Source of the DNA: Methylotenera sp.
GTDB taxonomy: Bacteria > Pseudomonadota > Gammaproteobacteria > Burkholderiales > Methylophilaceae
Reading direction: 5' to 3'
Assembly (NCBI GenBank): GCA_013141075.1
Contig: JABFRQ010000009.1
Coordinates: forward strand, 1 to 43,440
Length of the DNA stretch: 43,440 bases
Both the position numbers and the translations under genes were made by a program. Within the stretch, counting starts at the first letter, position 1; every line of letters starts with the position of its first letter. Below, one piece after another: positions 1-8,902 of this stretch. The notes beneath the pieces were generated by a model. The model was not told the DNA's origin. It searched no databases and saw only the letters and a list, made by a program, of their open reading frames with translations.

Positions 1-1
1 T

Positions 2-1858
2 CCGCTGTTCACGCGCTTTCAAATTGAACACCAAATTGAATCTGCATTCTCGCGTGAAGTGCGCTTACCTTCTGGTGGCGCCATTGTTATTGACCATACC
101 GAAGCCTTAGTTTCAGTAGATGTGAACTCAGGTCGCGCCACGCGTGGCAGCGATATTGAGCACACCGCGTTCAACACCAACATGGAAGCAGCTGAAGAAG
201 TTGCGCGCCAATTACGCTTACGCGATTTAGGCGGTTTGGTGGTGATTGACTTTATTGATATGGAAAGCCAACGAAACCAACGTGAAGTTGAAAATGCCTT
301 ACGCGACGCGCTACATTTTGACCGCGCCCGTGTACAAACTGGCAAAATTTCACGCTTTGGCTTGCTAGAATTATCACGCCAGCGTCTGCGCCCAAGCTTA
401 GGCGAAACGAATCATATTCCATGCCCACGTTGTAGCGGCACTGGTCATATTCGCGGTATTGAATCTACTGCTCTGCATATTTTACGCATTACGCAAGAAG
501 ACGCGATGAAAGACAATAGCGCGATTATTCAAGTGCAATTGCCTGTTGAAGTGGCAACCTTCTTATTGAATGAAAAACGCGCAGATATTCACGCCATTGA
601 ACAACGTATGGGCGTAGAGGTGGTGTTGATTCCTAACATTCACCTTGAAACCCCTAACTACACCATTACCCGCGTTAAGCATGATGATGTGACTGATGAA
701 ACTAGCCGTGCAAGTTACAAATTAGTAGAAATGCCAACCGAAACTACTTACATTAAAAATGCTGAAGAAGTCGCAAAAGCAGTGCGTCCAGTAGCCGCTG
801 TTAAAGGCATTACGCCAGCCGCACCTGCGCCGATTGTGGCTGAAAAAGTGGCTGAAGTTGCTGCGCCAGTTGCTAAATTATCGCTAATGGGGCGTATTAA
901 AAAGTTCTTTGGCGCCTCAGCACCTATCGCACAGCCGCAAAAAACTGAAGCTCAAAAAGCCGAAGAAACGCGTAATGAAAGCAACCGCAACAATCGCAAC
1001 CGTAATCGCAATCGTAATGACCGTAACCGTGGCGAGAGAGCTGGTGGCGAACGTGCTGATAAAGACATCAACCAAGCAGCGCGCCCTATCCGCAATAACG
1101 AGCCTCGCCCTGCTGCGGACGCTAAACCGCAAGAACCGCGTCAACAAAAACCGCAGCAAGCTCGCAACGACAAGCCGCGTAACGAAACAGCACCGCGCAA
1201 CAATCAACAAGCAAATGCCTCTCAGGTTAATGCCCCAACTGAGGTTCCAGTAATTGAAGTAGGTGCTGAGCAAACAACTGAGCGCACTGGTGGCCGTCGT
1301 AACCGCAACAATCGTCGCGGCCGTCGTGACCGCACTGAAAATGTTGCTGGTGAAACAACCCGCGCGTTTGTTCCAAATGATGAGTTAGATACGGCTCAGA
1401 ATGAGGGTAAAGCGGTTGAATCAACTGCAGAAGCGCCTGTTGTAGTGCAAGCGGCTAAAACTGAAGCAGCTGTTGAAAAAAACGTTGAAGCAGTTACAAA
1501 AGTAAAATCAGAAAGCAAAAAGCCTAAGGCAACTAAGGCGCCAAGTGCAAATGTTGCTGAAACTAGCGTTGTTGATGCAAGCTCTACACTAAGCACAGCA
1601 CCTGTTACTGAAACCGCTCCAGCTAAGGCTGACAAACGCCCTGCTCGCGCACGTAAAGCCAAAGCAGAAGCTAAACCTGTAGATTTAGCCTCTGTTGGTT
1701 TGCAATTAGTTGAAACTAAATCAGATGCGCCAAAAGCCGCTGCCCCAGTAGAAGCAGCAAAACCAAAAGCGCCGCGTAAAGCCGCTGCTTGGCAAAAAAC
1801 AACTAAAGACGATGCAAGCGCAGAACCTTTAGTCATGGTAGAAACGCAAAACAAGTAA
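2..1858 (+). CDS. rne: Ribonuclease E, 3' part (N-terminus outside window)
   Basis: This is the endoribonuclease that starts mRNA decay and processes rRNA and tRNA precursors. The open frame runs in from position 2, so the S1 domain and about 260 N-terminal residues lie upstream of the window. In fragment numbering the catalytic Asp pair is D40 (in [10 protein letters not shown]) and D83 (in VIDFIDM). They are 43 residues apart, as are D303 and D346 of E. coli RNase E. The zinc-link CPRC (C141, C144) also keeps the E. coli spacing. After about residue 250 the protein becomes a low-complexity Arg/Asn/Ala/Pro/Lys tail typical of the RNA-binding, degradosome-scaffold half. An internal GTG at 59 can be read as a start, but homology continues upstream through the window edge. 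A bidirectional terminator follows. The identification is secure; partners of the tail cannot be predicted. Confidence 0.97.
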   Translation, partial: PLFTRFQIEHQIESAFSREVRLPSGGAIVIDHTEALVSVDVNSGRATRGSDIEHTAFNTNMEAAEEVARQLRLRDLGGLVVIDFIDMESQRNQREVENALRDALHFDRARVQTGKISRFGLLELSRQRLRPSLGETNHIPCPRCSGTGHIRGIESTALHILRITQEDAMKDNSAIIQVQLPVEVATFLLNEKRADIHAIEQRMGVEVVLIPNIHLETPNYTITRVKHDDVTDETSRASYKLVEMPTETTYIKNAEEVAKAVRPVAAVKGITPAAPAPIVAEKVAEVAAPVAKLSLMGRIKKFFGASAPIAQPQKTEAQKAEETRNESNRNNRNRNRNRNDRNRGERAGGERADKDINQAARPIRNNEPRPAADAKPQEPRQQKPQQARNDKPRNETAPRNNQQANASQVNAPTEVPVIEVGAEQTTERTGGRRNRNNRRGRRDRTENVAGETTRAFVPNDELDTAQNEGKAVESTAEAPVVVQAAKTEAAVEKNVEAVTKVKSESKKPKATKAPSANVAETSVVDASSTLSTAPVTETAPAKADKRPARARKAKAEAKPVDLASVGLQLVETKSDAPKAAAPVEAAKPKAPRKAAAWQKTTKDDASAEPLVMVETQNK

Positions 1859-1883
1859 CTGTTTTATTAGCAACTTGAGTAAC

Positions 1884-1913
1884 AAAAAAGCCCTGAGTAA
1901 TCAGGGCTTTTTT
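1884..1913. terminator. Bidirectional rho-independent terminator between rne and crcB
   Basis: A perfect 13-bp stem (1884-1896 with 1901-1913) has the GC core GCCCTGA/TCAGGGC, a 4-base loop, and A6/T6 flanks that are part of the stem. The two genes converge here, and the T-run on each strand suits termination in both directions. Confidence 0.92.
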
Positions 1914-1935
1914 GCTTATGGACACCTTTATTTAA

Positions 1936-2337
1936 CTAATAAGTATTACGTAAATACTGCACAAGGGCATAACCAATAGCCGCCATCAACAAAGCGCCAA
2001 ACACATGGCTAGAGACATGAATAGCCGCCCAACAATATTCATGCTTTTGTAGCAAGGTTAAACTTTCACCAGTAAATGCTGAAAAAGTCGTTAGCCCACC
2101 CAAAAAGCCAGTAATAATAAATAAGCGCATACCTACTGGCTCAAAGCTACCAAACGCAATAAATGCAAGCACTACGCCCATGATTAACCCGCCACTTAAA
2201 TTAGCGATTAACGTACCTAATGGCAAATTAGGCAATAGGCTATTAAATAGCAAGTTTAGCGCCCATCTTCCCCAAGCACCTAGTGCCGCACCTAGCCCAA
2301 CAGCTAATATATTCGTAAAATTTAGTAAGTTATTCAT
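1936..2337 (-). CDS. crcB: Fluoride ion channel CrcB/FluC
   Basis: This is a small dual-topology inner-membrane channel that exports fluoride. The 133-residue protein has four hydrophobic segments and the family signatures in order: GAALGAWGRW near the N-terminus, GTLIANLSGG around residues 41-50, and GFLGGLTTFSAF in the third membrane segment. The last is the FluC motif carrying the pore phenylalanines and the central sodium-site region. It is a single-gene unit facing rne and diverging from glgA. No fluoride riboswitch is recognisable in the 150 bases upstream. The length is normal for the family, and the identification is firm. Confidence 0.93.
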   Translation of the reverse strand: MNNLLNFTNILAVGLGAALGAWGRWALNLLFNSLLPNLPLGTLIANLSGGLIMGVVLAFIAFGSFEPVGMRLFIITGFLGGLTTFSAFTGESLTLLQKHEYCWAAIHVSSHVFGALLMAAIGYALVQYLRNTY

Positions 2338-2469
2338 TTATGGCAATCACATTTGCTCTCACGCATTGTAAAATCACGTATAGTTAATTATTCACTGTGC
2401 CTATTCAAGCACAACGCCAATGAGAATAATGCCATTGAACGTGTTATTTTCAAAGAAAGTATTCTCACT

Positions 2470-2503
2470 ATGAAAGCATTATTCGCATGAAAGTTTTATT
2501 CGT
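2470..2503 (+). repeat. 17-bp imperfect tandem duplication spanning the glgA start
   Basis: Positions 2470-2486 and 2487-2503 match at 14 of 17 bases, and each copy begins ATGAAAG. The first copy makes a six-codon reading frame (MKALFA) whose TGA overlaps the glgA ATG as ATGA at 2487-2490. This may be a duplicated start region that produces a tiny coupling leader. I see no good Shine-Dalgarno in front of either copy. Confidence 0.6.
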
Positions 2504-3947
2504 AAGCTCCGAAGTTTTCCCGCTAATCAAAACTGGCGGGTTGGCCGACGTAAGCGGCTCACTGCCAATTGCCTTGCAACGTTTAGGCGTAGATGTTCGT
2601 CTTTTAATGCCTGGCTACCCCGCGGTATTAAATAAGCTCACCGATTTACATGAAATTGCAGTGCTAGAAAACTTGCCCGTTATCAACACCGCAACACTTT
2701 TAATGGGCGTGATTAAAGACACCCAAGTAAAAGTCATGGTCATTCAATCTGCCAGCCTATATGAGCGCGACGGCGGGCCGTATGCTGATGCAAACGGCAT
2801 GGAATGGCTAGATAACCCTGTACGTTTTGGCATTTTATCAAAAGTGGCGGCCATATTAAGCGGCGCAAACTCACCTGTAAAGAACTGGCAGCCAGACATT
2901 GTGCATTGCAATGATTGGCAAACAGGCTTAGCGCCCGCCTACATGAAACTTGTTGAACAAAGCCCTGCTAAATCTATGATTAGTCTACACAACATGGCGT
3001 TTCAAGGCTGCTATGCGCCTACCTGGTTATCAACATTAGCGCTACCGCGCACAAACTTCACCTTAGAAGGTTTTGAATACCACGGCCAATTATCATTTTT
3101 AAAAGCAGGTATTTTCTATGCTGATGCGATTACCACGGTTAGCCCAAGCTATGCCAAAGAAATTCAAACACCTGCATTTGGTTTTGGTTTAGAAGGCTTA
3201 CTCAGCAAACGTGGTGATGAGATTAAAGGTATTTTAAATGGTATTGAAACTGACGAATGGAACCCAGCTACAGATGAATATTTAATTGCAAAATATAGTG
3301 CAGAAAAATTAGCAGGTAAAAAACTAGTAAAACGCGCCTTGCAAGAAAGATTAGGGCTTCATATTGATGCAGATGCACCATTATTAGGCATAGTTAGCCG
3401 CTTAACACATCAAAAAGGCCTAGATATGCTTGTGCCTATCATGCAAGATTTAATTGATGCTGGCTGCCAACTAGCGCTACTAGGTAACGGAGATACCCAA
3501 CTTGAAAACGCATTCCGCCATATCGCTATTAACAACCTTGGCCGCGTGAGCGTAACCATAGGCTATAACGAACCGCTCTCACACCAAGTGATGGCAGGTT
3601 GCGATATGTTTATTATGCCGTCACGCTTTGAGCCTTGCGGTTTAAATCAGTTATATGGCTTAGCATATGGCACGCCGCCTATTGTTAACGCCACTGGCGG
3701 GCTTGCTGACTCAGTGATTGATACCAACATCATCACCTATAAAAACAAAACGGCAAACGGTTTTGTCATGAGCGAAGCTAGCTCGGCCAGTCTACTACAC
3801 TGCATTAAACAAGCGCTTAATATATTCAAAAATGATGCGGCAGCTTGGCGCCAAATTCAAAAAAATGGAATGTTGCAGAATTTAAGTTGGGATAAAAGTG
3901 CGCTGGAATATTTGGCTGAATATGAAAAACTAGTGAAACCAATCTAG
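2487..3947 (+). CDS. glgA: Glycogen synthase (ADP-glucose type, GT5)
   Basis: It transfers glucose from ADP-glucose to the non-reducing end of alpha-1,4-glucan in glycogen synthesis. The 486-residue protein has the N-terminal KTGGLADV motif (residues 16-23) that binds ADP-glucose, the conserved DIVHCNDWQTGLAP segment, and a C-terminal GT-B half. That half carries the TIGYNEPLSHQVMAGCDMF stretch and the PSRFEPCGLNQLYGLAYGT nucleotide-sugar signature. The length is normal for bacterial GlgA. No other glycogen genes (glgB, glgC, glgP) lie in this window, so it stands alone here. The ATG at 2487 is chosen because homology begins there. A factor-independent terminator follows. Confidence 0.96.
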   Translation: MKVLFVSSEVFPLIKTGGLADVSGSLPIALQRLGVDVRLLMPGYPAVLNKLTDLHEIAVLENLPVINTATLLMGVIKDTQVKVMVIQSASLYERDGGPYADANGMEWLDNPVRFGILSKVAAILSGANSPVKNWQPDIVHCNDWQTGLAPAYMKLVEQSPAKSMISLHNMAFQGCYAPTWLSTLALPRTNFTLEGFEYHGQLSFLKAGIFYADAITTVSPSYAKEIQTPAFGFGLEGLLSKRGDEIKGILNGIETDEWNPATDEYLIAKYSAEKLAGKKLVKRALQERLGLHIDADAPLLGIVSRLTHQKGLDMLVPIMQDLIDAGCQLALLGNGDTQLENAFRHIAINNLGRVSVTIGYNEPLSHQVMAGCDMFIMPSRFEPCGLNQLYGLAYGTPPIVNATGGLADSVIDTNIITYKNKTANGFVMSEASSASLLHCIKQALNIFKNDAAAWRQIQKNGMLQNLSWDKSALEYLAEYEKLVKPI

Positions 3948-4029
3948 AGGAAGGGGTTTAGCGATAAACTTGGCATGGAAAATGCTTATATTTACTTAAG
4001 CTTCTCCAAAGCTGATTTCTCCTCCCTCT

Positions 4030-4058
4030 GGGCGTCTTGTTAGACGCCCTCTTTTTTT
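4030..4058 (+). terminator. Rho-independent terminator after glgA
   Basis: A 7-bp GC-rich stem (GGGCGTC 4030-4036 with GACGCCC 4043-4049) has a 6-base loop and is followed by TCTTTTTTT. It lies 82 bases after the glgA stop and just before the convergent orn gene. Confidence 0.88.
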
Positions 4059-4075
4059 GCTACAAAAATCTAACT

Positions 4076-4648
4076 TTACTTAACAATAAAATGTTCGCGG
4101 TAATATTTAAGCTCATCAATAGATTCATAAATATCCGCCAACGCCTCGTGTTTGCTGGCTTTCTTAAACCCTGAGTAAATTTCTGGCTTCCAGCGACGTG
4201 CGAGTTCTTTGAACACGCTCACATCTAAATTACGGTAATGAAAATAGCTTTCTAAATCTGGCATATAACGCGCCATAAAACGGCGATCTTGACAAATTGA
4301 GTTACCACACATGGGCGATTTATTGGCAGGCACAAATTGCTTCAAAAACTCTATCATTTGCAACGTGGCTTGCGTTTCGTCCAGCGTTGAAGCTTTCACC
4401 TTTTCAATCAAACCAGAGCGACCATGCGCGCCCTTATTCCAAGCATCCATGCCATCTAGCACGGCATCGCTTTGATGAATGACAAATACTGGCGACTCGC
4501 CCAGCACGTTTAAATCCGCATCGGTCACCACCGCGGCCAGCTCTAAAATACGATCAGAATCTGGCAATAAGCCACTCATTTCCATGTCTAACCAAATTAA
4601 ATTATTTTGATTTGTGCTACTAGTTGCTTCTGCCATCATGATTTCCAT
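4076..4648 (-). CDS. orn: Oligoribonuclease (3'-5' exonuclease, DEDDh)
   Basis: It degrades RNA oligonucleotides of two to five residues to mononucleotides, the last step of mRNA decay. It also clears pGpG left by c-di-GMP phosphodiesterases, which is relevant to the EAL gene downstream. The DEDDh exonuclease fold is clear: WLDMEM (D21, E23), the central [11 protein letters not shown] segment, and the C-terminal KHEALADI with the catalytic His and Asp. The length of 190 is slightly above the usual 180 or so. M4 or M5 is a plausible alternative start, because a GGAAATC stretch precedes the ATG of M4 and homology begins near residue 16. It is divergent from the M48 peptidase gene. Confidence 0.95.
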   Translation of the reverse strand: MEIMMAEATSSTNQNNLIWLDMEMSGLLPDSDRILELAAVVTDADLNVLGESPVFVIHQSDAVLDGMDAWNKGAHGRSGLIEKVKASTLDETQATLQMIEFLKQFVPANKSPMCGNSICQDRRFMARYMPDLESYFHYRNLDVSVFKELARRWKPEIYSGFKKASKHEALADIYESIDELKYYREHFIVK

Positions 4649-4735
4649 TAAAATATTAGTTTAAAAGCACATTGAGTGAACTAACGCTGCCAAAATGCTT
4701 CACAATGTACACATATTAACCGAACTAGATAAATT

Positions 4736-6000
4736 ATGCCTTCAACACCTACGATTTCTTTATTAGCTATTGTTTTCACCAGCCTACTCATTGCTAGCAC
4801 ACTAATCCGCATTTGGCTTGGCCGCAGGCATATTGCGCATGTGCAAAATAATCGCGGCAGCGTGCCAGCAGCATTTAGCCAAAACATTACGCTAGAAGCG
4901 CACCAAAAAGCGGCAGATTACACCGTCGCTAAATCACATTTATCACTCCTTGAAGTCGTCGTACAAGCTGCCCTGCTAGCCGCATTAACACTAGGTGGTG
5001 GCTTACAGTTGTTAGACGATATTTGGCGTAATTATTTACCAAATCAGGAAATTATTCGTGGTGCTTTGGTGATTGTGAGCGCCATGTTGGTCAGCAGTTT
5101 TATTGACTTACCTTTTGATTATTACAAAACTTTTGTGGTGGATGAAAAATTCGGCTTTAATAAAATGACGCCCGCCATGTTTGTGGGCGACTTAATTAAA
5201 CACAGCTTGGTGGGCATTGCCCTAGGCGCGCCAATTTTGTTTGCAGCGCTATGGTTAATGCAAAGTGCAGGTACTTACTGGTGGCTTTATTTATGGATTG
5301 TTTGGAGTGTATTCAATCTCGTCATGTTAGCCGTATATCCAACATTCATCGCACCCTTATTTAACAAATTTGCGCCACTAAAAGACGAGATATTGAAACA
5401 ACGCATTGAAGCCTTACTCACCAAATGCGGCTTTAAATCACAAGGTTTATTTGTGATGGATGGCTCTTCACGCAGCAGTCACGGCAATGCTTATTTTACG
5501 GGCTTTGGCGCTTCAAAACGCGTAGTGTTTTTGATACTTTGCTTGAGCGCTTAAACGCGGATGAAATTGAATCAGTGCTTGCGCACGAGCTGGGGCACTT
5601 TAAGCACCATCATGTGATTAAACGCATTGCACTGATGTTTTTGATGAGCTTTTTGGGGTTGGCTTTATTGGGCTGGCTCATCAACCAGCCTTGGTTTTAT
5701 ACGGGTTTAGGCGTTACGCAGGCCAGCAACTACATGGCTTTAATTTTATTTTTGTTAGCATCACCAATATTTTTGTTTTTGCTCCGCCCGCTAATGGCAA
5801 GTTATTCGCGCAAAAATGAATTTGAGGCTGACAGCTACGCCGCCACGCACGCCAGCGCGAAAAACTTAATTGAAGCACTCGTTAAGTTATATCGCGATAA
5901 CGCCTCTACACTCACGCCAGACCCGTTACATTCAGCATTTTATGACTCACATCCGCCAGCAAGTATTAGAATTTCTAAATTAGCAGCGTATGCAAGTTAA
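4736..6000 (+). pseudogene. M48-family membrane zinc metallopeptidase (STE24/CAAX protease type), frameshifted
   Basis: The reading frame is broken. Residues 1-265 run from ATG 4736 into a TAA at 5552-5554, and the rest continues in another frame to the TAA at 5998-6000. Adding one T to the T5 run at 5528-5532 restores VVFFDTLLERLNADEIESV, a continuous match to the family, and gives about 421 residues, a normal STE24-type length. The first part is the multi-membrane N-terminal domain of this family. The second holds the zinc site HELGH (5584-5598) and the downstream ENEFEADSY-like third-ligand region (KNEFEADSYAA). The cause is either a homopolymer sequencing error or a real frameshift. Orn - M48 peptidase - RsgA is a familiar neighbourhood in betaproteobacteria. 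Substrates are unknown. A strong terminator follows. Confidence 0.88.
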
Positions 6001-6033
6001 CTTTATACGCGTGAATTAACACTTACTCTTTGG

Positions 6034-6082
6034 CACTGCCCTGCGAGCCGCTCTGTAGGCGGCTCGCAGGGCAGTGTTTTTT
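6034..6082 (+). terminator. Strong hairpin terminator after the M48 peptidase gene
   Basis: An 18-bp perfect stem (6034-6051 with 6059-6076) has a 7-base loop and is followed by T6 at 6077-6082. The stem core GCCCTGCGAGCC/GGCTCGCAGGGC recurs in the hairpin at 23156-23192, so this terminator belongs to a small repeat family. Confidence 0.93.
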
Positions 6083-6215
6083 GCTCGAGGATTATTTCGT
6101 GATTTTTACACGTTCTTTTACTCGTACTTTTACAATAGTTTAAGTATAAAAAGTACAATACCGCTAAACCATTAAGTTAAACTAATTTAATTAAAATTTA
6201 CTGAAAATCACACTT

Positions 6216-7118
6216 TTGCAAACACCAAACTTAGTCAGCACACACAATCAAACCAGCCTGCAAGGCACTATTGTGGCAGCCTATGGCAAGCGCTTTCAGG
6301 TTGAGTTGTTAGATAAAAAACGTATTAGCTGCGTAACACGCGGTAAAAAAACGGATTTAGCCTGTGGCGATATGGTGACCATCAAACTCACCGATAAACA
6401 TGAAGGTGTGATAGAAAGCACGCTGCCACGCAAAACTTTGCTTTATCGCAGCAATGCTTTTAAAAGCAAAATGTTAGCGGCAAATGTCACGCAAATTATC
6501 ATCGTGCTTGCCACGCAACCTAGTTTTTATGAGGCGCTACTTAATCGTTGTTTAATTGCCGCTGAAGCCGCCAATATTAAAGCGTTGATTGTGCTCAATA
6601 AATGCGATTTAGCCGATAATGACGATGCCAAGCAAAAACTAACTTTATATACGAACCTTGGCTATCAAGTGTTATCGCTTTCCGCTAAAGAAGATATTTC
6701 TACGCTTAGGCCATATTTGCAAGGCCACGCCAGCATTTTGGTGGGTCAATCTGGCATGGGAAAATCCACTATTATTAACGCATTATTGCCTGATGAAGAC
6801 GTGCGCACCCGCGAAGTAAGCCACGTATTAGATAGCGGAAAACATACTACCACCGCCGCACATTTGTATCATTTAGATGAACACAGCCAGCTCATTGACT
6901 CGCCAGGCTTACAAGAATTCGGACTGCACCATTTAAGCACCGATGAACTTGAGCATGCCTTTATTGAATTTAGGCCGTATTTAGGCAAATGTAGATTTAA
7001 TAATTGCAAACATTTACAAGAGCCAGATTGCGCGATTAAAGATGCCGTTGCGGCTAATAAAATAAGCGCTGATAGACTGGCAACTTACCAAATGTTTCGT
7101 ACCGAAATTTCGCATTAG
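6216..7118 (+). CDS. rsgA: Ribosome small-subunit GTPase RsgA
   Basis: It is a circularly permuted GTPase that helps late 30S maturation. Domain order in the 300 residues is an N-terminal OB fold, then the permuted G motifs: G4 NKCD (128-131), G1 GQSGMGKST (177-185), G2 TTTA (211-214) and G3 DSPG (228-231). A C-terminal zinc knuckle follows with C259, C264, H266 and C272. The start is uncertain. The frame has only TTG at 6216 (or CTG at 6201) after an in-frame stop at 6192, and neither has a good Shine-Dalgarno. The product is a little shorter at the N-terminus than E. coli RsgA, as is common in betaproteobacteria. Confidence 0.95.
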   Translation: MQTPNLVSTHNQTSLQGTIVAAYGKRFQVELLDKKRISCVTRGKKTDLACGDMVTIKLTDKHEGVIESTLPRKTLLYRSNAFKSKMLAANVTQIIIVLATQPSFYEALLNRCLIAAEAANIKALIVLNKCDLADNDDAKQKLTLYTNLGYQVLSLSAKEDISTLRPYLQGHASILVGQSGMGKSTIINALLPDEDVRTREVSHVLDSGKHTTTAAHLYHLDEHSQLIDSPGLQEFGLHHLSTDELEHAFIEFRPYLGKCRFNNCKHLQEPDCAIKDAVAANKISADRLATYQMFRTEISH

Positions 7119-7279
7119 TACTATTGCGCTAATTTATTAAAACGCTCACCCGATAATGCTAGTTTTTAATTTATTATTCGTTGTAATCTACTGTAAATGC
7201 TACAAAAAAATGACAGCCTTGTATTATAATTCTTGGCTGAATCTTAATAGGTCTAAAATCGTGATGGGGCTTTGTTTAA

Positions 7280-8902
7280 GTGACTGATATTCGTAAAGAA
7301 AAAACACCAGTTGCACAATTAGATATTGGCATGTTTGTCTGCGAGCTTGATAGGCCTTGGCTCGGCACACCATTTATGCTTGAAGGCTTGCTGATAGAAG
7401 ACGATGAGCAAATTCAAACCATGGCAAGTTTGTGCGAATTTGTTTATGTAGATAGAACCGTTTCCGTCGGACAATACTTCACCGCTCCGCCCAAAGAGCA
7501 AGTTGCCATTAAGCGTGATAGTGCTATTAACCGCATCACCATCAGCGCGCTATCAAACAATAGTGCTAACACCAATAACACTAAGCCAAATAGCGCTAGC
7601 AACCCGCCCAACAAAGTTTCATTTTTTGATATTCTTAAAGAGATTAAAACGGGCATACCCAGCGAGCCAACTTCGGCCAATGATAATCCTGCGAACACCA
7701 GAATGTACAACGTGCGTAGCGCCGAAAACGTAGCTAAAACAGCGGCAAATTCAACAAAAGATGAAGCAGATGAAAATACCTCGTTAACTAGCCAAATAAA
7801 ATCAGATTTTACAAATTTTATTTCGGGCTTAACCAACTGGGGCGGCAAAAGTAAAAAATTAGGCGCAAGTATTGATAAAGAGGCATTAAAAGCCGACTTA
7901 GCCAAAGAACAAGAAGTTAACGAAAGTACTAGAATTACGATTTTTGACGATACACCACCAGTAGAAGAAGAAATCGCAAAAGTCTACCCCGTATATGAAA
8001 AATCGCAGATTGCTACGCGAGAGCTATTTGAATCACTCGCCATGAATCAAGAAATTGATTTAACTAACGTGAATGAAGCGTTAGATGGCATGGTAGAAAG
8101 CATTGAGCGCAACCCAGATGCGCTGATATGGCTCGCCAAACTCAAGCAAACAGATGACTACGCCTATAACCATGCGATGAATGTTTCCATCATGCTCATG
8201 GCGCTGGCTAGCTTTATGGCGCTTTCTAAAAAACAAATCAAAGACGTTGGTTTAGCGGGTTTATTGCAAGATATTGGCAAAGCTAAAATACCACATGATT
8301 TATTACACAAGTCTGAAAAAATTACCGCTGAAGAACTTTCAATTTTCAAAATGCATGTGGAATACGCGCTAGAAGTTTTAGAAGCGACTGAGAATCTTTC
8401 TGGCACAGTGATTTTAACGGTTTCGCAACACCATGAACGCATTGACGGTAGCGGCTACCCCTATAAGCTTTCTGGCAAACAACTTAGCTTAACAGGGCAA
8501 ATGGCAGGCTTGATTGATACTTATTGCGCACTCACCACCAATAAAGTGTACGCAAAAGGCGTGTATAACCAAGTTGCTTTAGAAGAAATTCACACCTTAC
8601 GCGACATTAAATTTAACGGTGCTTTGATCGATCAACTGGTGCAATTTTTAGGCATGTATCCTGTAAGCTCATTAGTAGAACTTAACAGCGGTGAGGTTGG
8701 CGTGGTGATTCAACAAAACAGCGTGCGCCGCTTGTTGCCTAGAGTGATGCTACTACTTAACCCTGATAAATCAAAAAATGAATACCCTGCCACTATTGAT
8801 TTAATTTCCTCGCCAGCCACTCCAACGGGCGAGCCTTACAGCATTGTAAGAGGTTTACCGCCAGATAGTTATGGCTTGAACCCCAACAACTATTATGGTT
8901 AA
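7280..8902 (+). CDS. DUF3391/HD-GYP protein with incomplete HD metal site
   Basis: HD-GYP proteins hydrolyse or sense cyclic di-GMP. The 540 residues begin with a DUF3391 region (roughly 10-70, around LDIGMFVCELDRPW). A low-complexity linker rich in Ser, Asn, Lys and Glu follows (about 90-230), and the HD-GYP domain spans about 260-480. The GYP motif HHERIDGSGYP is intact. The HD pair reads LLQDIGK, however, with Q330-D331 where family members normally have HD. The first His ligand of the metal centre is therefore missing and catalysis is doubtful. The start is a GTG at 7280, chosen because the N-terminal domain begins there. The gene overlaps the next (EAL) gene by 8 bases, so the two are translated together. 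It may work as a sensor or partner rather than an enzyme. Confidence 0.88.
   Translation: MTDIRKEKTPVAQLDIGMFVCELDRPWLGTPFMLEGLLIEDDEQIQTMASLCEFVYVDRTVSVGQYFTAPPKEQVAIKRDSAINRITISALSNNSANTNNTKPNSASNPPNKVSFFDILKEIKTGIPSEPTSANDNPANTRMYNVRSAENVAKTAANSTKDEADENTSLTSQIKSDFTNFISGLTNWGGKSKKLGASIDKEALKADLAKEQEVNESTRITIFDDTPPVEEEIAKVYPVYEKSQIATRELFESLAMNQEIDLTNVNEALDGMVESIERNPDALIWLAKLKQTDDYAYNHAMNVSIMLMALASFMALSKKQIKDVGLAGLLQDIGKAKIPHDLLHKSEKITAEELSIFKMHVEYALEVLEATENLSGTVILTVSQHHERIDGSGYPYKLSGKQLSLTGQMAGLIDTYCALTTNKVYAKGVYNQVALEEIHTLRDIKFNGALIDQLVQFLGMYPVSSLVELNSGEVGVVIQQNSVRRLLPRVMLLLNPDKSKNEYPATIDLISSPATPTGEPYSIVRGLPPDSYGLNPNNYYG

Noticed and set aside
1000..1030. Short tandem-like CGTAATCGCAA units as a CRISPR or microsatellite
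   Set aside because: They encode the Arg-Asn-rich tail of RNase E in frame and lack spacers.
909..1273. Overlapping ORFs on both strands in the Arg/Asn-rich tail of rne
   Set aside because: They arise from the repetitive codon usage of the real gene and have no start signals or family features.
2421..2440. TGAGAATAATGCCATTG upstream of glgA as a Fur box
   Set aside because: Only one half resembles a Fur site; there is no palindrome like those at 25562-25613.
2338..2486. Fluoride riboswitch upstream of crcB
   Set aside because: No GGNGAUGG-type core or pseudoknot partner can be found on the minus strand.
3975..4043. 22-codon ORF (MENAYIYLSF...) running into the glgA terminator
   Set aside because: No Shine-Dalgarno, and its stop is in the terminator loop of a gene that already ended; likely chance.
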